Shown here: positions 24,695-31,747 of the stretch, piece by piece
Numbering within the stretch: the stretch's first letter is position 1
How the letters are laid out: each line of letters opens with the position of its first letter
Source: Deltaproteobacteria bacterium
GTDB taxonomy: Bacteria; Desulfobacterota; Desulfuromonadia; Geobacterales; Geobacteraceae
Assembly (NCBI GenBank): GCA_021848385.1
Contig: JAJZUQ010000036.1
Location: 1-33,376, forward strand
Reading direction: 5' to 3'
Length of the DNA stretch: 33,376 bases
Notes under the pieces: generated by a model
Seen by the model: the letters and a program-made list of their open reading frames with translations, nothing else
Told to the model about the DNA's origin: nothing
The model's database searches: none
Position numbers and translations under genes: made by a program

Positions 24695-25522
24695 TCAGTA
24701 GATTGCGTAATTGTCCGGATCGGAAAATATCTCCCTGAGCAGGAGGTTGTTAAGGTAATGCCCCGTCTTGTGCGCATCCACCCGTCCAAGCATGCGATAA
24801 CCACACGTATAGAAATCGCCGATCAGGTCGAGGATCTTGTGGTTGACAAGCTCTTTCTTGTAACGGAGCCCCTGGGGATTGACGATGGAGTCCTCGCCGA
24901 TCGCCACGGCATTGTCAAGTGACGCCCCCTTGGCCAGACCCGCCTTCTGAATCGCCTCCAGTTCCTCAAGAAAGCCGAAAGTCCGGGAATTGATGATGGC
25001 GATGGCGTTCTCAACATCCATGACCCGCTTTTTCTGCCGCCCCACAGGTGGCCGGAATTCGATGGTCATGGTGATATCGAGGGTATTGAGCGGTTTCACC
25101 CGGACAAAGGAATCGTTGTTCCGGACTTCCACCGGGCGCAACACCTTGAGATAGACACCCGTCTCGGGGAATTCGTACACGCCGGCCCGCCACAGCTCGT
25201 GATAAAACTCCCAGGCAGAGCCGTCCATGATCGGCACTTCAGGCCCATCGATGTAGACCAGGCAGTTCGTGATGCCGGAAAAGTAGAACGCTGCCATCAG
25301 GTGCTCGATGGTGGCAACCGACGCACCGGATTCAGCGATCTGGGTCGAGAGCCGGGTATCGGCCACCTGGTCGTATCGGGCAGGGATAAGGGTCCCCTTA
25401 TGGACGAAGACGATCCCGAATTCACGGCGGGGGAGGAATTCCAGGGTCACTTCCCGGCCGGTATGGAGGCCGATGCCGGACAGTTTGAAGATACGGTTGA
25501 TAGTGGTCTGTCGTTTTAGCAT
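24695..25522 (-). CDS. lpxC: UDP-3-O-acyl-N-acetylglucosamine deacetylase LpxC
   Basis: A 275-residue zinc enzyme that removes the acetyl group in the committed step of lipid A synthesis. Expected residues are present: general base E73 and zinc ligand H74 (TIEHLMAA), zinc ligands H228 and D232 (NHKILDLIGD), and the active-site His H255 (AHKTGHYLNN), lined up with E78, H79, H238, D242 and H265 of the E. coli enzyme. Start MLKRQTTINR with GIGLHTG is normal. The protein is about 30 residues shorter than E. coli LpxC. The ribosome site is weak (AAGGAT far upstream). It follows the acyl-CoA ligase gene by 59 bases on the same strand, away from any cell-division cluster, and could be the only copy or a paralogue. 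Confidence 0.93.
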   Translation of the reverse strand: MLKRQTTINRIFKLSGIGLHTGREVTLEFLPRREFGIVFVHKGTLIPARYDQVADTRLSTQIAESGASVATIEHLMAAFYFSGITNCLVYIDGPEVPIMDGSAWEFYHELWRAGVYEFPETGVYLKVLRPVEVRNNDSFVRVKPLNTLDITMTIEFRPPVGRQKKRVMDVENAIAIINSRTFGFLEELEAIQKAGLAKGASLDNAVAIGEDSIVNPQGLRYKKELVNHKILDLIGDFYTCGYRMLGRVDAHKTGHYLNNLLLREIFSDPDNYAIY

Positions 25523-25581
25523 AAATAGTCCGAGTATCCTTGAGGTGACGGGTCCTTCATAATCCGGACCGGTTCAGTTCG

Positions 25582-27228
25582 TTAAAGGTATTTTTCCCGC
25601 AGGGCAACTTTATTGATCTTCCCCACACTGGTCTTGTCGATAGAGTCGATAAAGCGGACGCGGAGGAGCACCACCTGCTTGGAGACCAACCCCTTGTCTG
25701 CATACTGCCTGACATGAATCTGGATATCCTTTTCCGTGGCCGGTGCCGTTACGCCGGCTTTACGGACAACCAGTGCGAGGGGGCGCTCACCCCACTTCTC
25801 GTCGGGCTGACCGATAACCGCAACTTCACCGACCGCCGGGTGATGAAGAAGAATATCCTCCAACTCGAGTGAAGAACACCACTCGCCCGCAACCTTGATG
25901 ACATCCTTGGTCCGATCGGTAATCTTGACGTACCCCAGCGTGTCGATGGTGGCAACATCGCTCGTGTGCAGATAACCACCCTCCCAGAGCTTCTCCGAGT
26001 TCTTGTGATCCTTCAGGTATCCCTGGGTCAACCAGGGGGCTCGAACCACTATCTCCCCGCTACTCCGGCCATCCGGCGAAACAGCCTCCATCCCGTCGCT
26101 TACCACCCTCAAGTCAACCAGCGGCAGGGGGAGGCCGGTCTTACAACGGATATCGGCCTGCATGTCCGGCGATTCCTCCAGCATCTCGGGTTTCACGTGG
26201 GCAAGGGTAAGTATGGGGCAGGTCTCGGACATGCCGTAGCCCGTAAAAAGGTCGATACCCCGCTCCATGGCTTCGAGACAGAGCGCTTTGGTCATGACCG
26301 CCCCGCCAATGATCACTTTCCAGTGGGAAAGATCGATCGTGCGGCTCAGGGGGGACTTGAGAAGCATGTGGAGGATGGTCGGCACGCAGTTGGAAAAGGT
26401 TACCCCCTCGCGATCTATAAGCTTCAGCAGATGGTCGGGCATGTACCGCCCGGGGTAGACCTGCTTGAGCCCCATGGTTGTCGCTATGTAGGGAAGCCCC
26501 CACGCGTGCACGTGGAACATGGGAGTGATCGGCATGTACACGTCTTCCCGGTGAAGGCGCCCCTGCACCACAGGGGTGGCAAGAGCAGCCATGACCCCGA
26601 AAGTGTGGAGTACAAGCTGGCGGTGACTGAAGTAAACCCCCTTGGGAAAGCCGGTGGTTCCCGTGGTGTAGAAGGTGGTGGCACGGGTATTCTCATCGAA
26701 ATCGGGGAAGAGGAATTCGGTCGAGGCTGCAGTCAGAAGTGACTCATATTCTCCTGAAAACGTGACGTGACTGGCGGGAACGGGACCATCATCATGGAGC
26801 AGCACGTAATGTTTTACCGTATCTATGCGTCCCTTGATCTGGTCGAGGATGGGGAGAAACTCGCTGTTGATCAACAGGATGTCGTCCTCGGCATGATCGA
26901 TGGTGTAGAGTATCTGTTCGGGCGAAAGCCGGACGTTTATGGTGTGCAGGACGGCGCCGATCATCGGCACGGCAAAGAAACACTCCAGGTAGCGGTGACT
27001 GTCCCAGTCCATGACCGCCACCGTATCTCCCGCCTTCACACCGAGAGTGGAGAGGGCACTTGCAAGCCGGCGGACCCTCTCGCCAAATTCCCGGTAGGAA
27101 AAGCGGCGGTCCCCCCGGTAGACGATCTCCTGATCGGGCGCATTTACCAATGGCGCCTGAAGGAGGTTCTTGATGAGAAGCGGATAGCTGTATGCCGAAT
27201 CCGTGCTTTGAATAAGGGTGTCCTTCAT
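25582..27228 (-). CDS. Acyl-CoA synthetase (AMP-forming), fatty-acid ligase type
   Basis: A 548-residue adenylating enzyme that activates a carboxylic acid, probably medium to long fatty acid, to its CoA thioester. Motifs in order are the P-loop-like TTFYTTGTTGFPKGV, GYGMSETCP, the hinge region DRTKDVIKVAGEWCSSLELED, and the catalytic Lys near the end in DKTSVGKINK. The family includes the medium-chain/long-chain ligases of the AlkK/FadD group. The frame is open to 27294, but ATG at 27228 is used since GAGGAACC precedes it. A perfect AGGCCCC/GGGGCCT hairpin (27261-27278) lies in the leader. It is upstream of lpxC and may be co-transcribed, which would link acyl activation and lipid A, but that is inference. 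Confidence 0.92.
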   Translation of the reverse strand: MKDTLIQSTDSAYSYPLLIKNLLQAPLVNAPDQEIVYRGDRRFSYREFGERVRRLASALSTLGVKAGDTVAVMDWDSHRYLECFFAVPMIGAVLHTINVRLSPEQILYTIDHAEDDILLINSEFLPILDQIKGRIDTVKHYVLLHDDGPVPASHVTFSGEYESLLTAASTEFLFPDFDENTRATTFYTTGTTGFPKGVYFSHRQLVLHTFGVMAALATPVVQGRLHREDVYMPITPMFHVHAWGLPYIATTMGLKQVYPGRYMPDHLLKLIDREGVTFSNCVPTILHMLLKSPLSRTIDLSHWKVIIGGAVMTKALCLEAMERGIDLFTGYGMSETCPILTLAHVKPEMLEESPDMQADIRCKTGLPLPLVDLRVVSDGMEAVSPDGRSSGEIVVRAPWLTQGYLKDHKNSEKLWEGGYLHTSDVATIDTLGYVKITDRTKDVIKVAGEWCSSLELEDILLHHPAVGEVAVIGQPDEKWGERPLALVVRKAGVTAPATEKDIQIHVRQYADKGLVSKQVVLLRVRFIDSIDKTSVGKINKVALREKYL

Positions 27229-27394
27229 GGTTGCAGGTTCCTCTTGCAGATCAAGTCGGGAGGCCCCGTCAGGGGCCTTTCGCCATTCGTACAATACCCC
27301 GAATTAATGGATTTGAGAACAAAAATATCTTCAATTACCGGTGACGCTCCGATACACCTATACCGACAATATTCTTCCCCAGAAAAATATAGTG

Positions 27395-27422
27395 CTGACA
27401 AACAGCGTTAACAGGCTATAAT
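27395..27422 (+). promoter_or_regulatory. Promoter of the 68-aa conserved gene
   Basis: A CTGACA -35 (27395-27400) and a perfect TATAAT -10 (27417-27422) are 16 bases apart, about 40 bases before the ATG. Confidence 0.65.
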
Positions 27423-27470
27423 ATAGAGTACAGTGAAGTCCAGGCAATCAAGGAAAAGGAGGTGTCTGTC

Positions 27471-27677
27471 ATGTTGATTCGGGTAATCCGTAACGACAGT
27501 CGCTACGACATGGTCAAGGAACAACAGTTGGAGAACCTGATCGAGAGGGGCGAGGTTGTGAAGTTCCAACGTTCCAGCGGTTGGGTAACCATCGGGATCG
27601 ATCCGATCCGTAATGCTCGCCAGGCCGTTCGCCTCGACCAGGATCGCCGCAGGCAACCTGAAAGAGGATCGGCCTGA
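27471..27677 (+). CDS. Small conserved protein of unknown function (68 aa)
   Basis: A 68-residue protein, MLIRVIRNDSRYDMVKEQQLENLIERGEVV followed by KFQRSSGWVTIGIDPIR. This looks like a small Geobacter-type family that I know only as hypothetical; the SSGWVTIGxDPIR end appears to be its signature. The C-terminus is basic and disordered. ATG at 27471 has AAAGGAGG 7 bases upstream, and a good promoter lies at 27395-27422. It converges with the small membrane protein gene, whose stop is 30 bases away. A nucleic-acid-binding role is possible from charge alone but is not supported further. Confidence 0.72.
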   Translation: MLIRVIRNDSRYDMVKEQQLENLIERGEVVKFQRSSGWVTIGIDPIRNARQAVRLDQDRRRQPERGSA

Positions 27678-27707
27678 GCAGTCCCGCGCGACAATCCGAC
27701 CCGTTGC

Positions 27708-27983
27708 TCATTCACCGGACGGCAAGTCCGACCCGCAGTATTTGCAGGTCGTATCCCGCCATTTGAGGAATTCCCGGCATGTAGGACACTGGCGGAACCT
27801 GCCTGGCACCTCCCGAAGCGGTTTATTGAAGTAGATAACCAGGAGGAAAACGGGAAAGAGCGCGCAGAGCACACACCAGCCAATCACGTTACGGGCACGG
27901 TTGGCGGCGAGCCACCCCCCGATGACACCGGGTACCATCATGATGAGCAGCACCACATATTCTGGTTTCACGTATCCGGACAT
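27708..27983 (-). CDS. Small membrane protein with C-terminal zinc ribbon (91 aa)
   Basis: A 91-residue protein. Two membrane helices (about residues 9-28 and 34-52) are followed by a cytoplasmic zinc ribbon with C66-X2-C69 and C80-X2-C83 (CPTCREF, TTCKYCGSDL). The pattern is common in small superinfection-exclusion-like and zinc-ribbon membrane proteins of unknown role. ATG at 27983 has GAGGAGGAG close upstream. It lies 63 bases downstream of asnS on the same strand, so it may be transcribed with it. Confidence 0.78.
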   Translation of the reverse strand: MSGYVKPEYVVLLIMMVPGVIGGWLAANRARNVIGWCVLCALFPVFLLVIYFNKPLREVPGRFRQCPTCREFLKWRDTTCKYCGSDLPSGE

Positions 27984-28046
27984 AGATTCTCCTCCTCAAG
28001 CTCTTACCCGCAATCAATCTTCAGAATGTTTTCCCCTTAGGCAGTG

Positions 28047-29432
28047 CTAAAACTCTGCGTGCCGTGGCGTCCTGGGAAACGGGATTACATCCCTGATGTT
28101 CTCCATCCCCGTCAGATACATGATGAGCCGCTCGAAGCCGAGGCCGAATCCGGCATGGGGACAGGATCCCCAGCGGCGGGAATCCGTATACCACCAGAGC
28201 CCGGCGGGATCGATCCCCATTTCGGCCATTCGCCCTTCCAGGAGATCGAGGCGCTCCTCCCGCTGACTCCCGCCGATGATCTCCCCCACCTTGGGGACCA
28301 GCAGGTCCATGGCTGCCACAGTCCGTCCGTCGTCGTTCTGACGCATGTAGAACGCCTTGATGTCCTTTGGGTAATTTATGATGAAGACCGGTCCCCCCAC
28401 AACCAGCTCAGTGAGGTAGCGCTCGTGCTCCGACTGGAGATCGAGGCCCCAGTCCACCGGAAATTCGAAAGAGACCTTCGCCTTTTTCAGGTGGGTGATA
28501 GCCTCGGTGTACTCCATCATGGCAAACGGAGAAGCCGCAACCGCCTCGATGCGGGGAATGAGCCCCCGGTCGATCTGCTCGTTGAAAAAAGCCATATCCT
28601 CCCGGCAGTGGTCGAGCACGAAGCGGCAGAGGTACCGGAAAAACTCCTCCGCCAGGGCAGCATCGGCCATCAGGTCGGCAAAGGCCATCTCCGGCTCGAT
28701 CATCCAGAACTCGGCAGCGTGACGGGCTGTGTTGGAATTTTCCGCCCGGAAGGTGGGGCCGAACGTGTAAATATCGCCGAAGGCAAGGGCAAACAGTTCC
28801 CCTTCCAGCTGACCGCTCACCGTGAGCCCGGTCGCCTGGCCGAAGAAGTCGGCGGCATAATCCACCGCGCCGTTCACCAGCGGCGGACGTGCCATATCGA
28901 GGGTGGTGACCCGAAACAGTTCCCCCGCCCCCTCACAGTCATTCCCCGTAATGATGGGGGTATGGACATAGAGAAATCCCTTCTCGGCAAAGAAGCGGTG
29001 CACCGCCTGGGCGAGCATGGAACGGACCCGGAACAGAGCGCCAAAGGTGTTGGTGCGCGGCCTGAGGTGGGCCACTGTCCGGAGATACTCGAAGCTGTGA
29101 CGCTTCTTCTGCATGGGATAGCCCTCGTCGGCCGGGCCGACAACCTCCACGCTTCGGGCCTGCAGTTCGAACCGTTGACCGGCGGCCGGCGACTCCACCA
29201 GCAGGCCGGTCACCGCCACCGCACTGCCGGTGCCGAGCCGGGCCACTTCGGCGTAGTTGGAAAGTTCAGGCCCCGCCACCACCTGCAGACTTGCCATGCA
29301 CGAGCCGTCGTTGAGCGCAATAAAGGTCACATCCTTCCCCACCCGCACGGTTCGCGCCCACCCCTTGACGACCGCTTCAACTCCCGCACCGCTCGCGGAA
29401 AGTATTTCCCTGACTCTTACCCGTTTCCCCAT
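28047..29432 (-). CDS. asnS: Asparaginyl-tRNA synthetase
   Basis: A 461-residue class IIb aminoacyl-tRNA synthetase that charges tRNA-Asn. An N-terminal OB-fold anticodon-binding domain (VKGWARTVRVGKDVTFIALNDGSCMASLQVV) is followed by the catalytic core: motif 2 FRAENSNTARHAAEFWMIEPEMAF and motif 3 GFGLGFERLIMY. The core reads as AsnRS and not AspRS (no large insertion; PRTPRHAEF end as in AsnS). The frame is open to 29456, but ATG at 29432 is chosen because GGGGGAAG lies 6-7 bases before it. It is divergent from the exported PDZ protein gene. Confidence 0.96.
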   Translation of the reverse strand: MGKRVRVREILSASGAGVEAVVKGWARTVRVGKDVTFIALNDGSCMASLQVVAGPELSNYAEVARLGTGSAVAVTGLLVESPAAGQRFELQARSVEVVGPADEGYPMQKKRHSFEYLRTVAHLRPRTNTFGALFRVRSMLAQAVHRFFAEKGFLYVHTPIITGNDCEGAGELFRVTTLDMARPPLVNGAVDYAADFFGQATGLTVSGQLEGELFALAFGDIYTFGPTFRAENSNTARHAAEFWMIEPEMAFADLMADAALAEEFFRYLCRFVLDHCREDMAFFNEQIDRGLIPRIEAVAASPFAMMEYTEAITHLKKAKVSFEFPVDWGLDLQSEHERYLTELVVGGPVFIINYPKDIKAFYMRQNDDGRTVAAMDLLVPKVGEIIGGSQREERLDLLEGRMAEMGIDPAGLWWYTDSRRWGSCPHAGFGLGFERLIMYLTGMENIRDVIPFPRTPRHAEF

Positions 29433-29520
29433 CCGGATCTTCCCCCTGACTGGCATCTGGCGATAATTTTAGCACAGCAGTCGCCCTGCGCCAAAGTATA
29501 GTTGATTGGGTATAATTATT

Positions 29521-29549
29521 TTGACCTCCCCTCCCCCATGGGGTATAGT
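29521..29549 (+). promoter_or_regulatory. Promoter overlapping the start of the PDZ gene
   Basis: A TTGACC -35 (29521-29526) and a TATAGT -10 (29544-29549) are exactly 17 bases apart. The predicted start of transcription falls near 29556, inside the reading frame and at an in-frame GTG. Confidence 0.55.
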
Positions 29550-29954
29550 TTTGTCGTGTTCCAGCCACGACTCTGCACATACGCATGCATCCTCCTTCTG
29601 ACCCTGCTGCCGTTGACGCCGGCCTTGGCCGGCAATTCCAACCGCAACTTCGGCGGCGTCGGCATCGACGGCAAACCACGGGCTGACGGTCAGATCGAAG
29701 TCAAACAGCTCGTCACCGGCGGACCAGCGCATCTCGCAGGGATGAAGATCGGCGACATCATCACCCATATCGACGGGAAACCGACCAGGGGAAGCGATTT
29801 CCTGCACATGCTACAGTACCGCCTGCGGGGCCAGGCCGGCACCAGCGTCGTACTCAGGGTTCACAGGCCGGGGACATCCAAACTGCTCACGTTTAAGCTT
29901 ATCCGCCGACAACTGATACTCCCCAAAGTGGGTAAATCTCCCGTTTCCCCGTAG
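29538..29954 (+). CDS. Exported single-PDZ-domain protein
   Basis: A 138-residue protein with a signal peptide (hydrophobic core ACILLLTLLPLTPALA, cleavage expected after ALA) and one PDZ domain of about 85 residues: GGVGIDGKP...VKQLVTGGPAHLAGMKIGDIITHIDGKPTRGSDFLHML...GTSVVLRVHRPG. No protease domain is attached, so it is probably a periplasmic adaptor. The ATG at 29538 has no ribosome site, only a pyrimidine-rich run, and lies upstream of the predicted transcription start; an in-frame GTG at 29556 would still leave a complete signal peptide. The start is therefore uncertain while the frame is sure. The glutaredoxin gene follows 43 bases on. Confidence 0.8.
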   Translation: MGYSFVVFQPRLCTYACILLLTLLPLTPALAGNSNRNFGGVGIDGKPRADGQIEVKQLVTGGPAHLAGMKIGDIITHIDGKPTRGSDFLHMLQYRLRGQAGTSVVLRVHRPGTSKLLTFKLIRRQLILPKVGKSPVSP

Positions 29955-29997
29955 CGTCAAAGGGGATATATTGTCAGGAACCAAAGGAGCCACTTAT

Positions 29998-30384
29998 ATG
30001 TTATTACCGGTCCGTTTCGCAGCCGTTGCCGCCCTTCTCTCCGTAATTTTTGCCGGCTCCGCCGCAGTAGCGGCCAACTCACCCCAGAGCCCCCTCAAGC
30101 CGGCCACCGCCCATGCTACGAACTACCCCAAGATTGTACTCTATTCCACATCCTGGTGCCCCCACTGCAAGCAGGCCAAAGAATACTTAACCCGGAACAA
30201 CATCCCCTTCATCAACCGGGATGTGGAATTGGACAGCACAGCGATGGAGGCACTGACGGGGAAGTATCGAAGCCAGGGGGTGCCGGTTATTGTCATCGGC
30301 AATGACGACAAGGTGCTCAAAGGTTTTGACCAGGGTAATTTCGAGAAGGCGGTCAAAGAGGTACAGCAGAAGAAAAAGAACTGA
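29998..30384 (+). CDS. Exported glutaredoxin-family thiol oxidoreductase
   Basis: A 128-residue protein with a signal peptide (LLPVRFAAVAALLSVIFAGSAAVAA) and a glutaredoxin fold. The active site is C54-P-H-C57 (YSTSWCPHCKQAKEYL), and the cis-Pro loop is GVPVIVIG. A CPHC site is typical of periplasmic, more oxidising thioredoxin-fold proteins, whereas cytoplasmic glutaredoxins have CPYC. It probably acts on disulfides or c-type cytochrome cysteines in the periplasm, but the partner cannot be read. The frame opens at 29971; ATG at 29998 has AAAGGAG 8 bases upstream. It probably shares a transcript with the PDZ gene. Confidence 0.88.
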   Translation: MLLPVRFAAVAALLSVIFAGSAAVAANSPQSPLKPATAHATNYPKIVLYSTSWCPHCKQAKEYLTRNNIPFINRDVELDSTAMEALTGKYRSQGVPVIVIGNDDKVLKGFDQGNFEKAVKEVQQKKKN

Positions 30385-30408
30385 TAACCCACTCTGTCAC
30401 AAAACGAG

Positions 30409-30437
30409 AAAAGGGAGCCCGATTGGCTCCCTTTTTT
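30409..30437. terminator. Rho-independent terminator, usable from both sides
   Basis: AAAAGGGAGCC (30409-30419) pairs with GGCTCCCTTTT (30425-30435) around a 5-base loop, with six T residues on the plus strand and four A before the stem, so it can serve the glutaredoxin gene and the minus-strand hpnK operon. Confidence 0.88.
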
Positions 30438-30463
30438 AATTCTGCTCCATGATCGACAGAATA

Positions 30464-30844
30464 CTATGCTCCGCCGCTTTTGGTGATAAGAATCACCCCG
30501 ATGCAGACGAGGACCGTCCCGGCCCAGCGGGTGGGTGACACCACCTCACCGAGAAAATACTGGGAAAGAAAGGCAACCAGGACGTAGTTCAACGCCTGCA
30601 TGGGAAGGGCGACCGACAGGTCTTCCCAGGAAAGGACCGCCAGCCAGAGAAAAAAGAAGATGGCAAGCATGGCCGTGCCGATAATCAGCTTGGGGGTGGT
30701 GAGGGCCTGAAGGGCCACATTCAGTATTCCCCGCAGGTTCATGGCCGAAATATCCCCCATCTCCTTCATCCCCTTGGCCAGCAGGAGGTCGCCAACGGTT
30801 CCGGCGCTAACCGCCATAAGCATAACCAACACTGTCTTAAACAT
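30464..30844 (-). CDS. SMR/EamA-like four-helix membrane protein coupled to hpnK
   Basis: A 126-residue inner-membrane protein with four helices, of the small multidrug resistance/EamA half-size type: a first helix ending GTVGDLLLAKGMKEMG, then LIIGTAMLAIFFFLWLAVL, DLSVALPMQALNYVLVAFLSQYFLGE and WAGTVLVCIGVILITKSG. The essential Glu of EmrE helix 1 is not at the same place; Asp19 is the only acid in that helix. This fits lipid-linked sugar flippase subunits (ArnE/F-like) better than drug exporters. The ATG overlaps the hpnK end by 8 bases, so translation is coupled. A role in moving a hopanoid or its head-group precursor is inferred from that position only. Confidence 0.78.
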   Translation of the reverse strand: MFKTVLVMLMAVSAGTVGDLLLAKGMKEMGDISAMNLRGILNVALQALTTPKLIIGTAMLAIFFFLWLAVLSWEDLSVALPMQALNYVLVAFLSQYFLGEVVSPTRWAGTVLVCIGVILITKSGGA

Positions 30845-31703
30845 ATGCTTTCTCTTCCCCTCGATAGTTTCTGAGCTTTATCCCCAAACTCCGGAGCTTC
30901 TCCTTCACCCGCGGACTCGTCAACGCCGCCAGTTCCGCCTCGTGCTGATAGTCGGGCATCCAGCGGGCAAGCTCCTCGTCAGGATGGCAGCCGGGGTGAA
31001 AATAGATCTCCGTCAGTCCCTCTCCCAACCGGTCGAGTGCACGCAAGAGGTATTCTTCCGTCATCCGCCCGGAGTTGAGAAGCCCCTTCACCTCTGCGGC
31101 ATAGGTTACTTCCTGCCGATTCAGGTGCGGCCGGCAGCGACTGGCCAGCCGGCTGAAGATGAAAGCATCGGCAGACTTTCCCAGCAGACGCTTCCGGTCA
31201 ACAGCCAGGTTGGCAGCAAGGTTTTCCCGTGAAAGTCTGAAACTGGTGATGCCATGGCGGGGCATCAGCTCCCGGAGGATATCGAAGACGGTGGGGTGCA
31301 TGTGGATATTGAGGTGGCCGTCGATATGTGAGAGGGGAAGGCCAGTCTCCCTGAAGGTCGTTATCTGGGCTTCTATCTCCCGCCGAAGCTGCTTGTGGAG
31401 GGATTTTATGAAAAAATAACGCATTCCGGCGTGGACCGGGTCATTGGTGAAATTACCGGCGCTGTCCACAATGGAAGGGAACTTATCGTAGGGAAGCACC
31501 CCCCGCCCCTGCACAAGGGTCAGGTGAAGCCCCACCTGCAGGCCGGGATTCTCACGTGCCAGACAAACCGCTTCTTCGAAACCTTCACCGCGGACCATCA
31601 GGGAGGTGCTCGTCAGGATTCCCTCCTGCCAGGCTCTGATTATGGCCCGGTTGGCACCAGGGGAAAGCCCGAAGTCGTCGGCGTTAATGACAAGCTGACG
31701 CAC
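30837..31703 (-). CDS. hpnK: Hopanoid-associated deacetylase HpnK (YdjC family)
   Basis: A 288-residue protein of the YdjC/HpnK carbohydrate deacetylase family. Metal-site motifs are the N-terminal NADDFG (D9, D10) and SHIDGHLNIHMHP near residue 125, with the late YFHPGCHPDEE. In hopanoid producers HpnK removes the acetyl group from N-acetylglucosaminyl bacteriohopanetetrol before ring change by HpnJ. The start is GTG at 31703, preceded by GGGGAG; a perfect CCCGGC-ATT-GCCGGG hairpin (31718-31732) lies against this ribosome site and could limit translation. It lies 44 bases after hpnJ and overlaps the SMR-like gene. Confidence 0.9.
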   Translation of the reverse strand: MRQLVINADDFGLSPGANRAIIRAWQEGILTSTSLMVRGEGFEEAVCLARENPGLQVGLHLTLVQGRGVLPYDKFPSIVDSAGNFTNDPVHAGMRYFFIKSLHKQLRREIEAQITTFRETGLPLSHIDGHLNIHMHPTVFDILRELMPRHGITSFRLSRENLAANLAVDRKRLLGKSADAFIFSRLASRCRPHLNRQEVTYAAEVKGLLNSGRMTEEYLLRALDRLGEGLTEIYFHPGCHPDEELARWMPDYQHEAELAALTSPRVKEKLRSLGIKLRNYRGEEKAYV

Positions 31704-31747
31704 GGCTCACTCCCCTCCCCGGCATTGCCGGGAATAAGACATCGGGA

